This document shows, one piece after another, positions 24,901-33,483 of a DNA stretch of 64,000 nt; position 1 is the stretch's first letter, and every line of letters starts with the position of its first letter. Position numbers and translations under genes: made by a program. Below the pieces are notes generated by a model that worked only from the letters and a program-made list of their open reading frames with translations, was not told the DNA's origin and made no database searches. This DNA comes from Halosimplex rubrum (GTDB taxonomy: Archaea > Halobacteriota > Halobacteria > Halobacteriales > Haloarculaceae), in contig NZ_CP058910.1 in assembly GCF_013415885.1 (NCBI RefSeq), forward strand, positions 186,001 to 250,000, given 5' to 3'.

Positions 24901-25842
24901 CTACACGACGGAATCGGAGTTCGGGAGGTCGGCCATCCCGCCGGCGCGGGTGGTCGCCGCGGCGGCGACGGCGTTCCCGCGTTCGAGGACCGCCGAGAGG
25001 TCGCGTCCACCGCCGGCCAGCGCGTCGACGACGCCGGCGGTGAAGGCGTCGCCGGCCCCCGTGGTGTCGACCGCGTCGACGGCGTAGCCGCCGTGGCTCG
25101 CCGCGGCGGGGCCCCAGGGCGCGTCGTCGGTCGCCCGGGCCGCCGCGCCGCCCTCGCCCAGCGTCAGGAAGACGGTGTGTGGACCGCGCTCGTGGATTCG
25201 GGGCGCGACGGCGTCGATGTCGTCGGTATCGCCCTCGATCCCGGCCGGTCCCAAGTCCTCAGGAGAAGCCTTGACGGCGTCGACGGCCGGGAGTATCCGG
25301 TCGGCCTGTCGGGCGAAATCGGCGTCGCCCCACAGCTCCGGCCGGGCGTTGAGGTCGAAGACGACGGTGCAGTCGCGGGCGTTCGCGCGGTCGACGAGGT
25401 CGTGGACGGCGCTGCGGGCGGGGTCGCTGGCCAGCGGGACGCTACCGACGACGACCCACTCGACGGCGTCGAGGGCGTCGGCGGGGACGCGGCCCGGCTG
25501 GAGGCGGGTGTCGGCGGTGCGGTCGCGGTAGAAGGTGAACCGTGGGCCGCTCGTCGGGTCGCCGCTGACGAACGCGAGGGTGGTCTTCGCTTCGGGGTCC
25601 CGCTCGACGAAGCGGTCGGGGACGCCGCGGTCGGCGAGCGTCTCGGCCAGGAAGTCGCCGAACGGGTCGTCCCCGACGCGGGTCCAGAACCAGGCGGGGC
25701 GGTCGAGTTGGGCGAGGCGGACGGCGACGTTAGCGGGGGCCCCGCCCGGCCGGCGGGCGAACGCGTCGGTGGTCGCGAGGGGCGAGTCTCCCTCCGGCAG
25801 GAAGTCGACGAGCGTCTCGCCGGCGACGAGAACGTCGGGCAT
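24901..25842 (-). CDS. PfkB family carbohydrate kinase
   Basis: 313 residues from the ATG at 25842 (MPDVLVAGETLVDFLPEG). The N-terminal PfkB signature is RRPGGAPANVAVRLAQLDRP, and the C-terminal one is VDAVDTTGAGDAFTAGVVDAL, with the catalytic Asp in GAGD and the anion hole. PfkB kinases phosphorylate fructose, ribose, 2-keto-3-deoxygluconate or nucleosides. It lies 84 bases upstream of the DapA-like aldolase gene on the same strand, so 2-keto-3-deoxygluconate kinase is a reasonable guess, not proven. Fructokinase is the main alternative. Confidence 0.88.
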   Translation of the reverse strand: MPDVLVAGETLVDFLPEGDSPLATTDAFARRPGGAPANVAVRLAQLDRPAWFWTRVGDDPFGDFLAETLADRGVPDRFVERDPEAKTTLAFVSGDPTSGPRFTFYRDRTADTRLQPGRVPADALDAVEWVVVGSVPLASDPARSAVHDLVDRANARDCTVVFDLNARPELWGDADFARQADRILPAVDAVKASPEDLGPAGIEGDTDDIDAVAPRIHERGPHTVFLTLGEGGAAARATDDAPWGPAAASHGGYAVDAVDTTGAGDAFTAGVVDALAGGGRDLSAVLERGNAVAAAATTRAGGMADLPNSDSVV

Positions 25843-25963
25843 ACGCCGGGCTACCGGGCCGACAAGGAAAAGTCGCGAGGGTCGACGGCGAGCGGGTGCC
25901 GTCGCGGTCGGGCGGGTCGGTGCGCGGTGGGCGGTCACCCGGAGAGCACGCCCCGGTCGGTGC

Positions 25964-28114
25964 TCACTCCGGCGGTTCGAACTCCTCGTCGGTGCTTGCC
26001 TGCGTGAGTCCGGTCAGGGTGGTCCCGATCGGCATGTTGACGTTGCGCGCGTAGTCGAGGGCGCGGGCGCCGTCGTCCGGCCACTCGAAGTCCCGGACGT
26101 TGCCCCACGTCCCGGACAGCGACTGGGCGAACACGAAGTCGGGGAGGTAGTAGTTGTAGTACTGCGCGCAGGTGCGGTACAGCTCGAGAACCTCCTCCTG
26201 GGAGGCGCCGGGCTCGCGGATCGCCTGGACGACGTCGAACATGTCGACCTCGCGGCCGTTGTCCAGGTCGGGGTTGATGCCGGCCTCGTCGGGCGCCTCG
26301 ATGGAGCCGACCTCCTCGGGCAACTGGACGTGGACGGGCTTGTTCTGGGTGTCGCGGTCGTCCTCCTCGGTGAGTTCGAAGACGCTGCCGGCGGTGGGGC
26401 TGCCGCCGAGCAGGGCCTCGCCCCACCAGGCGCCGCGGTCGTTGTACTTGCCGAAGATGGTGGCGGTGTCCGACCAGAAGATCGACGTGTCGTAGTTCAG
26501 CCCGCTGCCTTCCGGGTTGAGGCTGTCCGACCACGTCGAGAAGCCGGGCGTCGAGAAGTTGACGCCGAAGCCCCAGTTGGCGAGGTTCGCCCGGATGGTC
26601 TGGGCGGCCTGGACGTAGCTGCTGTTGCCCGACTGGGCCGTGAGGTCGATCGTGGCCTGGTTGCCGTTGGGGTCGACCCACTGGCCGCCCTGCCTGCTGT
26701 ACCCCGCGTTCTGCATGTACTGGTTCGCGGTCTCGACGTTCTGCTCGCGGGAGTAAGTGTGGAGGCTGTTCAGGAACTCCTCGGAGAAGGTGGACTCGTT
26801 CTCCGAGTCCATCAGGAACGTGTCGTAGGAGGTGGTCTGGCCGGTCTCCTGGCCGAAGCCGTTGGCGACGACGGCGTTCCAGTCGACCGCCTCGACCAGG
26901 GCCCGGCGCACCCACAGCCGCTGGAGGTGCGGGTTGTGCCAGTTCATCAGCCACTGGGTGCCCAGCGTGGAGTTGAGCCACCGCGTCAGCTCCTGCATGT
27001 GGTCGGGGAGCATCTCGCGGTTGAAGTCGGAACTCGGCGTGACGGCGCCGCCGTTGAAGTCGATCGAGCCGTTGCTCGCGAGCGTCTGGCGCCGGCTCGC
27101 GTCCGCCCAGAAGATCTCGACGTTCTCGACGTTCGTGTGGCCGGCGTTGGGGTGGTCGTCGTTCTTCCGGAGGACCATCGACTCCGAGCCCACGTCGTCC
27201 ATGTTCTCGAGGACGTACATCCCCGACCCCCAGCCCTCGCCCTCCTCCATGGCGATGCGCTGCAGGGAGACGCGGTCGCTCGCCAGTTCGTCGCTGACCG
27301 ACGAGACCTCGTCGGCCGAGGAGGCGTCCTGGAACTGCTCGTGGTACGGGTCCGTGAAGTCGGTGTGCAGCGGCGGGTTGAAGAGTAGGCCCTTCGCCTG
27401 GGCTTCGATGATCGGCTTGGCGACGGGGTTGGGGTCCTGCGCCGGGATCGTCCCTTTGTCGAACCAGCCGTGGCGGGTCCACTGGTCCTCGGCCTCCTCG
27501 TTGAACGTCGCGCCCTCGGTGTACTTGTTGCCGTTGAAGAACCAGGCGGTGTGGTTGTGCTGGACCAGCGTCGGCGCGTCGTAGGGGTCGCCGTTCCAGA
27601 ACGACGCCCGGTCGTCGAGGTGGTGGCGCCAGTCGTAGGGCTCGTTGACCGACCAGTCCTCGATCCACGTCATCAGCTCGACCTCCTCGTGGTCGGGTTT
27701 GTGCGGGGTCGGCACCGTCGTCCCGCTGTAGGCGTTGGTCTTCGTGTGGACGTTGTTGAGCCCGTTCAGCTCCGACATCCAGTTGTCGCCGTAGGTGTTG
27801 TCCTGGGGCGTCCAGGGGTTCCAGTTGAACACGTCCGGGGAGTTGTTGACCGCGACGCGGACGGTGTCGGTGACCGCCGGGCGGTCGGTGGCGGTCTCGC
27901 TCCCGCCGTCGTCCGACTCCGTCGGCGTGTCACCGCCGTCTCCCCCCGCGTCGGTCTGGGTGTCCTCGCCGCCACCGCCACCGTCGGTCGGCGTGTCGCC
28001 GCCACCGCTGCCGCTGGGACACCCCGCCAGGCCCGCCGCACCCAGGCCCGCGAGTATCTGTGCGTACTGTCGACGTGACAGGTCCGAACCACTGCCATTG
28101 GGATCGCGTGGCAT
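25964..28114 (-). CDS. ABC transporter solute-binding lipoprotein (SBP_bac_5 type)
   Basis: 716 residues from the ATG at 28114. The N-terminus is a Tat lipoprotein signal: SRRQYAQILAGLGAAGLAGC, with the twin Arg and a LAGC lipobox. A Thr/Gly/Asp low-complexity spacer (about 35-75) reaches the exterior. The rest resembles large family-5 (peptide/nickel/sugar-oligomer) binding proteins, with many Trp/Tyr residues (GYSRQGGQWVDPNGNQATID). It would be anchored to the outer face of the membrane. No permease or ATPase gene is within reach, so its transporter lies elsewhere. Confidence 0.85.
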   Translation of the reverse strand: MPRDPNGSGSDLSRRQYAQILAGLGAAGLAGCPSGSGGGDTPTDGGGGGEDTQTDAGGDGGDTPTESDDGGSETATDRPAVTDTVRVAVNNSPDVFNWNPWTPQDNTYGDNWMSELNGLNNVHTKTNAYSGTTVPTPHKPDHEEVELMTWIEDWSVNEPYDWRHHLDDRASFWNGDPYDAPTLVQHNHTAWFFNGNKYTEGATFNEEAEDQWTRHGWFDKGTIPAQDPNPVAKPIIEAQAKGLLFNPPLHTDFTDPYHEQFQDASSADEVSSVSDELASDRVSLQRIAMEEGEGWGSGMYVLENMDDVGSESMVLRKNDDHPNAGHTNVENVEIFWADASRRQTLASNGSIDFNGGAVTPSSDFNREMLPDHMQELTRWLNSTLGTQWLMNWHNPHLQRLWVRRALVEAVDWNAVVANGFGQETGQTTSYDTFLMDSENESTFSEEFLNSLHTYSREQNVETANQYMQNAGYSRQGGQWVDPNGNQATIDLTAQSGNSSYVQAAQTIRANLANWGFGVNFSTPGFSTWSDSLNPEGSGLNYDTSIFWSDTATIFGKYNDRGAWWGEALLGGSPTAGSVFELTEEDDRDTQNKPVHVQLPEEVGSIEAPDEAGINPDLDNGREVDMFDVVQAIREPGASQEEVLELYRTCAQYYNYYLPDFVFAQSLSGTWGNVRDFEWPDDGARALDYARNVNMPIGTTLTGLTQASTDEEFEPPE

Positions 28115-28136
28115 ACCACACAGGTCCAGCGACTCG

Positions 28137-28144
28137 TATATAAT
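28137..28144 (-). promoter_or_regulatory. TATA box of the solute-binding protein gene
   Basis: ATTATATA on the coding strand is centred about 26 bases before the ATG at 28114. It is among the best TATA matches in the window. Confidence 0.6.
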
Positions 28145-28619
28145 GGTTATCCACGTTATCGTAACAGATTCCGGCTCGCTAAATCCGAACGGGCCAGAAT
28201 ACGCCGGAAACGCGCTATCGACGCCTCGAAGGCACACACTTATATCAAGATATCGCGGTCGATTTTGTTTGACAATAAAGAACATGCAACACGCAGCGAG
28301 TCGGACCGCCGCGTCGAGAGGACAGTGTTGCTGGTTCCCGGCGACGGGGTCCGCGTCGGTTCGAGCGGGACCGATAGCGAGACGCGCTGACCCTCGGTGA
28401 CGGGCGTACGATCCCGCTTCCAGTGGTCGGATCGGGGTTCCCCTCCACGGAACGCGATGGGATCCTTCCAACATGGCTGGAATGCATTGGCCGCCGAAAC
28501 GCACCGCAGGTCCGTCCCGAGCGGGAGTGGCGTGGGGTTCTACCCGCGATCGACGTGTCCAACAGTAGTGGATCGCTTCGACGTGACAGCGAACCGGTGA
28601 CTGTCCGACGGACACACCC
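28145..28619. other. AT-richer divergent intergenic region
   Basis: These 475 bases separate the divergent solute-binding protein and SDR genes and hold no gene I can support. The left part (28145-28290) is clearly less GC-rich than its neighbours. It contains a repeated GTTATC word and the near-palindrome ATATCAAGATAT at 28242-28253. A TTCCA/TGGAA inverted pair lies near 28470. These could be regulator sites, but nothing ties them to a protein. Confidence 0.4.
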
Positions 28620-29432
28620 ATGTCGGTCGGGACGGAACGGCGGGTCATGGGAACGACCGACTTCGACTTCGCGGGCGAGACGGCCCTGGTCACCGGCGGG
28701 GGTTCCGGCATCGGGCGGGCGCTCGCGCTGGCGTTCGCCGACGCCGGCGCGGCCGTCGTCGTCGCCGACAGGCGCGAGCGGCCGCGGGGCGACGACGCGG
28801 CGGTCCCGACGCACGGGGCCATCGAACGCGACGGCGGCCGCGCCGAGTTCGTCGAGACGGACGTGTCCGACCCGGTGCAGGTCGAGACCGCCGTCGAAGC
28901 GGCGCGGGCGCTGGGCGGCGTCGACGTGATGGTCAACAACGCCGGCGTCCACCTGACCGAGTCGGTGCTCGACATCACTCCCGAACAGTTCGACCGTCTC
29001 CACGCCGTCAACGTCCGGGGCTGTCTGTTCGGCTGTCAGGCCGCCGCCCGGGACATGCGCGAGCGCGGCGTCGAGGGCGCGATCCTCAACATGTCCTCGA
29101 TCTCCGCGACGATGGCCAAACCCGGACAGATCGGCTACGAGTCGACGAAGGGAGCGATCCGGATGATCACCCGGAGCGCTGCGCTGGAACTCGCCCCCGA
29201 CGTCCGGGTCAACGCCGTCGCGCCCGGGCGGACGGCGACGGGATTCGGCGACTCCTCGGCCGCCGAGAAGCGTCGTTCGGTCGAGACGGGCGACCTGCTG
29301 AAACCGATCCCGATGGGTCGAGCCGGGACTGTCGACGACGTGACCGGCGCCGCGCTGTTCCTCGCCAGCGACGCCGCCGGCTACGTCACCGGCGAGACCG
29401 TCCACGTCGACGGCGGCTACCAGGTGGTCTGA
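28620..29432 (+). CDS. short-chain dehydrogenase/reductase (SDR)
   Basis: 270 residues from the ATG at 28620; a second ATG nine codons later (28647) gives a more typical SDR N-terminus and is possible. Classical SDR marks: TGGGSGIG (25-32) for NAD(P), NNAG (106-109), Ser160, and YxxxK at Tyr173/Lys177. PIPMGRAGTVDDVTGAALFLASD plus VTGETVHVDGGYQVV form the C-terminal substrate/tetramer region. Acts in the cytosol on an alcohol or sugar; the substrate is unknown. The hydrolase gene converges on it. Confidence 0.9.
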   Translation: MSVGTERRVMGTTDFDFAGETALVTGGGSGIGRALALAFADAGAAVVVADRRERPRGDDAAVPTHGAIERDGGRAEFVETDVSDPVQVETAVEAARALGGVDVMVNNAGVHLTESVLDITPEQFDRLHAVNVRGCLFGCQAAARDMRERGVEGAILNMSSISATMAKPGQIGYESTKGAIRMITRSAALELAPDVRVNAVAPGRTATGFGDSSAAEKRRSVETGDLLKPIPMGRAGTVDDVTGAALFLASDAAGYVTGETVHVDGGYQVV

Positions 29433-29466
29433 GCGTCGGTCGGGACGGTCGCGCGGTCGGAGACGG

Positions 29467-30522
29467 CTAGGACTCGTCGTCCGTCGCTGGCGCGTCCTCG
29501 GGGCCGGTGACGCCGTCGAGGTACGCGAAGAAGGCCTTCTTGCGGGGCGTGTTGGCGTCCCAGCGGACCGGCGGCGACTGGTAGCCGTGCCAGTAGTCGT
29601 TCTCGCCGGGGTCGAAGTAGCCCCAGGAGGCGCCGGCCTCGACCGCGGCATCGAGGTTCGACGCCGAGCCGAACGCGAAGTGGTCGTCCTCGTTGAAGAC
29701 GACCGGCATCGGCTCGTAGGACGGGCGTTCGCGGACTTCGGCGACCATCTCGCGGATGCGGTCGGGGTCGTCGACGCCGTTGCCGTGCAGCAGGGCGAAG
29801 TCGGAGGCCCCGACCACGTCGTCCGGCGGGACGACGCCGCCGCTGGTACTGACGCCGACGGGGTAGCCGAACCCGTCGCGTTCGATCCCTCGCACGCGCT
29901 CGACCAGCTCCGTCACCCGCTCGACGTCGATGATGTCGTGGTCGTAGTTGATGTCGCACTCGTTGGCGACCTCGACCAAGACGTTCGTGTACTCCCGGTC
30001 GAGCAGCCACCCGACGGCCTCGTCCACGGCCCGCTTCACCGCCGCCTCGTCTTCGAGGACCCCGTCCTGACCGAAGTAGAACAGGCCGAGGACGACGACC
30101 ATCCCGAGGTCGTCGGCGCGGTCGAGGACGCGCTCGACGCGGGCCATCCAGTCGGGTTTCAGCGAGCCGTCCGGGCGAAAGGCCGAGACGGTCCACGGCT
30201 GGGTCTCCGAGTAGCCCTCCGGGCTACCGCACTGGAGGTTCGCGGCGATCGCGCGCAGACCGCGGTCGCGGTAGGCGGGCAGCGCCGCGCAGAACTCGGC
30301 GACGTTGCGCTCGGGGTCCCACTCCCCGGTGTCGGGGTAGGCCCACTCGTCGCGGGTCTCGGGGTTGTCGTCGTCGAACCACGCGTGGACGAGGCGGGCG
30401 TTGAACAGCCGCCCCTCGATCGAGACTCCCTCGTGGCTGGCCCCCTCGTAAGTCGGGCGCCCGTCGATCGTGAACCGGTCGCCGTCGATACCGACGCGAG
30501 TCGACCGGTCGCTGCCGAACAT
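29467..30522 (-). CDS. glycoside hydrolase-like TIM barrel (clan GH-A, GH5-like)
   Basis: 351 residues from the ATG at 30522. VLVEVANECDINYD carries the Asn-Glu pair at the end of strand 4 (acid/base Glu), and PMPVVFNEDDHFAFG carries the candidate nucleophile Glu on strand 7. GMVVVLGLFYFGQDG matches an earlier barrel strand. No signal peptide is visible, so an intracellular enzyme is likely unless an upstream start is missed. Whether it is an active glycosidase or a haloarchaeal cellulase-like protein of other function is open. Confidence 0.75.
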   Translation of the reverse strand: MFGSDRSTRVGIDGDRFTIDGRPTYEGASHEGVSIEGRLFNARLVHAWFDDDNPETRDEWAYPDTGEWDPERNVAEFCAALPAYRDRGLRAIAANLQCGSPEGYSETQPWTVSAFRPDGSLKPDWMARVERVLDRADDLGMVVVLGLFYFGQDGVLEDEAAVKRAVDEAVGWLLDREYTNVLVEVANECDINYDHDIIDVERVTELVERVRGIERDGFGYPVGVSTSGGVVPPDDVVGASDFALLHGNGVDDPDRIREMVAEVRERPSYEPMPVVFNEDDHFAFGSASNLDAAVEAGASWGYFDPGENDYWHGYQSPPVRWDANTPRKKAFFAYLDGVTGPEDAPATDDES

Positions 30523-30619
30523 GCCCCCACTGGCGCGACCCGCCGACAAACCGTTTCGGGTGGGGATCGATTCCGCCCCGACCCGGGGGATCCGTCCGGA
30601 CGGACCGACCCCGCCCGAC

Positions 30620-31297
30620 TCACTCGTCGTCGAGCACCGAGAGGTACGCGGGCGGCACGCGCTCGGTCGTGTAGGTCGTCCGGCCGCGGCGGGCGATCTC
30701 GCGGCCGTCGTCGAGCATCCGGGCGGCGCCGATCTCGAACACGACCGGCTCGGTGGCGTGGCGAGCGCCGACGCGCCGCGCTTCCGCGACCGTCCCGGAG
30801 AGGTGGACCAGCTGGCGCGACATCGGCTGGAGTCCCTCCTCGCGGATCGCGTCGACGGTCCCGGGCGCGGTACCGTGATAGAGGGTATCGGGGACCGAGT
30901 CGTCGCCCGAGTCGAGGTCCACGTCGACCGAGTGGCCGTAGGCCGCGCGGACGCGGTCACCCGCCCCCTCGACGCGTGAACTGCCGCCCGCTCGGGACCC
31001 GCCGGTGCGCTCGAAACGGCCGTTCGGGTCGGTCGCGACGACGGCGGCGACGGCCTCGCGGTCGGCCCAGTCGTACTGTCGTTCGACCGCGGCGACCAAG
31101 TCGTCGAAGGCGGTCCAGCCCGCGCCGTCCAGCGTCAACCCGGCGTCGTCGGGGAAGTGCCGCAGCGCCCCCGACAGGAACTTCGAGAGCCGGCGGCGAC
31201 GCCCGCCGGCGAGGACTGCGTCCCCCTCGCGGTCGCAGACGGGACAGGTCCCGCCCTCGAAGTAGCCGTGGTCGTCACAAGCGCCAAGGTCGGTCAT
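30620..31297 (-). CDS. kptA: RNA 2'-phosphotransferase (Tpt1/KptA) with N-terminal zinc ribbon
   Basis: 225 residues from the ATG at 31297. An N-terminal metal knuckle (CDDHGYFEGGTCPVC) precedes the KptA domain. RRRLSKFLSGALRHFPDDAGL is the N-terminal lobe with catalytic Arg/His, AYGHSVDVDL the ADP-ribose strand, and DTLYHGTAP and HLSGTVAEARRVGARH the ART-like lobe. KptA moves an RNA 2'-phosphate to NAD+, making ADP-ribose 1'',2''-cyclic phosphate. The added zinc ribbon is longer than bacterial KptA and may help RNA binding. Confidence 0.9.
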   Translation of the reverse strand: MTDLGACDDHGYFEGGTCPVCDREGDAVLAGGRRRRLSKFLSGALRHFPDDAGLTLDGAGWTAFDDLVAAVERQYDWADREAVAAVVATDPNGRFERTGGSRAGGSSRVEGAGDRVRAAYGHSVDVDLDSGDDSVPDTLYHGTAPGTVDAIREEGLQPMSRQLVHLSGTVAEARRVGARHATEPVVFEIGAARMLDDGREIARRGRTTYTTERVPPAYLSVLDDE

Positions 31298-31456
31298 CGG
31301 GCGGGCGTTCGTCCGGGCGGGTGAAAACACGTTCGCGGTGGCGGGCCGAAACCGGTCGACGGGACGCCACCGGGCGGACGTGCGAAGCGGTGACACGTCC
31401 CGGAACGGCTCCCGACCGCACGGTTTTTCACTCCGATCCCGCTAGGGTGGTCCACA

Positions 31457-31627
31457 ATGGGCTTCGGGAGCTACGACGAATCCGAACAGGAGAACCAGAG
31501 CGGGGACGCCGACTACGACGAGGACGACGCCGTCAACGTCCACGAACACGACCACGAGGGGGAGGTCTCCGTCGAGGGCGCCGACGAGGCCGACGAGCTC
31601 GTCGACCGGCTGCAGGACATGAAATAG
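31457..31627 (+). CDS. small acidic protein, 56 residues (DUF5786-like)
   Basis: Complete frame MGFGSYDESEQENQSGDADY... ending LVDRLQDMK. It is highly acidic with a His-rich centre (VNVHEHDHEGEV) and a short C-terminal helix. The N-terminal MGFGSYDESEQENQ is the hallmark of a small, well-conserved haloarchaeal family (I associate it with DUF5786, from memory). A GGTTTTTCAC stretch lies about 30 bases before the start. Function unknown; no fold can be assigned confidently. Confidence 0.8.
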   Translation: MGFGSYDESEQENQSGDADYDEDDAVNVHEHDHEGEVSVEGADEADELVDRLQDMK

Positions 31628-31685
31628 CGCGGCGACCGACCCCATCCGACCGCGCGGAGCGCTCCGGTCGTCCCTACCGCCCCGC

Positions 31686-32024
31686 TCAGTGCGCGGGCGC
31701 GTAGGCGTCCGAGAACGCGTTCAACACGGCGACGCCGGCGACGACGAGGGCCATCCCGACGACTCCGGCCGCGTCGAGATTCTCTTCGAAGACGACCACG
31801 CCGACCAGCGCCGTCGCCACGATGCCGACGCCGGCCCACGTCGCGTAGACCAGCCCGACGGGGAGTTCGTCGAGCGTCAGCCCGAGCAGGTAGAACGAAC
31901 CGACGTAGCCGACGACGACGGCGGCGGTCGGGAGGGGGTTCGAGAACCCCTCGCTGGCCTTCAGCGCGGTCGTCCCGGTCACCTCCGCGGCGATAGCGAG
32001 CGCGAGCGTCAGGTACGGTCGCAT
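31686..32024 (-). CDS. small multidrug resistance (SMR) family transporter
   Basis: 112 residues, four transmembrane helices. The family's essential Glu is in helix 1 (LTLALAIAAEVTGTTALKASEGF). LPVGLVYATWAGVGIVATALVGVVVFEE carries the helix 3 GG-type packing and Trp. The length is exactly that of EmrE/QacE. Works as an antiparallel or parallel dimer exchanging protons for cationic drugs or guanidinium. Only one SMR gene is present, so a homodimer is expected. Confidence 0.92.
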   Translation of the reverse strand: MRPYLTLALAIAAEVTGTTALKASEGFSNPLPTAAVVVGYVGSFYLLGLTLDELPVGLVYATWAGVGIVATALVGVVVFEENLDAAGVVGMALVVAGVAVLNAFSDAYAPAH

Positions 32025-32093
32025 GGGCGGGGCGACCCGCGCGACCGGAAAAGCCGTTGTCGAACCCGCCGCCACTTCCTGTCCGTTCCCGAG

Positions 32094-32101
32094 TACTTTA
32101 G
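32094..32101 (+). promoter_or_regulatory. TATA-like box of the TrmB gene
   Basis: TACTTTAG lies 25-32 bases before the ATG at 32126, the spacing of a leaderless haloarchaeal promoter. Confidence 0.5.
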
Positions 32102-32125
32102 TCGCGGCCGCGCCCACCGCCGGGT

Positions 32126-32944
32126 ATGTCTGACCTGGGGGAGCTGGGGCTGTCGAGCTACGAGGAGAAGGTCTACCGGACGCTGCTGTCGCTCGGATCG
32201 GCGACGGCCCAGGAGGCCTCCGACGCCAGCGGCGTCCCGATGGGGCGGATCTACGACGTGCTGAACGGGCTCGACGCTCGCGACGTGGTACGGAGCCAGT
32301 CGACCGAGCCGACGCGGTACGCGGCGGTCGACCCGGAGACGGCGGTCGATCGGTTGCTCGCCGAGTGCCGTCGGGAGCTCGACGCCCGCGAGGCGCGCTA
32401 CGAGGCGATCGCCGAGGGGATCGGACCGGAACTGGCGGCGACGACGCCCGCGGAGAGCCGGTTCTGGACGGCCCCGTTGGGCAGCGACGCGGCCGTCTCG
32501 CTGGAGCGGGATCTGTTCGCTTCGGCGGGCGAGGCGGTCCGGTCGGCGATGAGCTACCCCTACGCAGGGGCGCCGTGGGACCGGTACGAACCCGAGGTCG
32601 ACCCCTTCTACGAGGCGGTCGGTGACGGCGTCGAGGTGCGACTACTCGGTCACGCGGCGATGCTCGACGCGGCGCCACCCGGGGCAGCCGAGCGGGTGGC
32701 CGACGCACCGGCGAACGTCTCCGTGCGCGTCACGACCGACCTGGGGACGACCTTCGATATCGTCGACGGGAACGAACTGACGCTCCACGTCCCCCACCCG
32801 ACCGAGCGCGGCGAGCGACTGGGCGTGATCCACGTCCGCGACGAGTCGATGGCCGGCCGGCTGGTCGAGGTGTTCGACCGCGCGTGGGAGGCGGCGACGC
32901 CGCTGTCCGCCGTCGCCGAGGGCGAAGTCCCGGTCGGGGAGTGA
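32126..32944 (+). CDS. TrmB family transcriptional regulator
   Basis: 272 residues. The N-terminal wHTH (1-75: LGLSSYEEKVYRTLLSLGSATAQEASDASGVPMGRIYDVLNGL) is the TrmB-type DNA-binding domain, with the IYDVLN recognition helix. A coiled linker (CRRELDAREARYEAIAEGI) and a roughly 150-residue TrmB C-terminal domain follow; the latter resembles the PLD-like effector-binding part. TrmB proteins control sugar uptake and central sugar enzymes in archaea by binding sugars. Its target could be itself or the divergent SMR gene. Confidence 0.88.
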   Translation: MSDLGELGLSSYEEKVYRTLLSLGSATAQEASDASGVPMGRIYDVLNGLDARDVVRSQSTEPTRYAAVDPETAVDRLLAECRRELDAREARYEAIAEGIGPELAATTPAESRFWTAPLGSDAAVSLERDLFASAGEAVRSAMSYPYAGAPWDRYEPEVDPFYEAVGDGVEVRLLGHAAMLDAAPPGAAERVADAPANVSVRVTTDLGTTFDIVDGNELTLHVPHPTERGERLGVIHVRDESMAGRLVEVFDRAWEAATPLSAVAEGEVPVGE

Positions 32945-32968
32945 GCGCTCGGGGGGATTCGACCGTCG

Positions 32969-33421
32969 CTACTCGTCCCACTCGTCGCTGGACCAGGCGT
33001 CCTCGTGGTCTTCGACGGACGACTCGCCCGCCCGCGGGAGGACGCGCGAGAGGACCACGTACTCCGCCATCGCCAGCGTGAGCGCGACCGCGACCGGGAG
33101 GAGGAGGCTCTCGAAGACGAACAGCAGCGCGAGGACGACGACGCCGGCCCCCGACAGCGCGTAGCCCGCGGCGCCGGGGTGGAAGCTCCGCGCGAGGTTC
33201 CGGTGGGCGTCGCGCACGTAGTCCTCGTCGGCCCGGCGGATCGTGTAGGGGACCGTGTAGAAGATGCCGACGCCCGAGAGCGCGCCGACGAGGACCGCCA
33301 CGGCGATCCGGTCGAACAGGAGGACGGTCACGGAGGCGAGCATGCCGAAGGTGACGACCCCCGCGGCGCCGCCGACCAGCCCGGGCGATATCGGGGCGTC
33401 GTCCATCGCCGTCTCTGACAT
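32969..33421 (-). CDS. membrane protein, hypothetical
   Basis: 150 residues from the ATG at 33421. Four hydrophobic segments occur in two hairpins (about 13-35, 37-56; 85-104, 107-126) with a charged loop between them (IRRADEDYVRDAHRNLARSF). The tail is Glu/Asp-rich (SSVEDHEDAWSSDEWDE). No catalytic signature. It converges with the TrmB gene and lies downstream of nadC on the same strand with a 62-base gap, so it may be a distal passenger of the nad operon. Confidence 0.75.
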   Translation of the reverse strand: MSETAMDDAPISPGLVGGAAGVVTFGMLASVTVLLFDRIAVAVLVGALSGVGIFYTVPYTIRRADEDYVRDAHRNLARSFHPGAAGYALSGAGVVVLALLFVFESLLLPVAVALTLAMAEYVVLSRVLPRAGESSVEDHEDAWSSDEWDE

Positions 33422-33483
33422 GTCCGGGTCGTCGCGGCCGCGGGGGATAAACGGTGGGGGCGGCGAGTCGCTCCGCGACTCCG

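Noticed and set aside
28284-28400. Possible 39-residue peptide (MQHAASRTAASRGQCC...) in the intergenic region before the SDR gene
   Set aside because: The upstream AT-rich box is about 40 bases away, there is no ribosome site, and the composition is Arg/Ala/Ser shadow-like.
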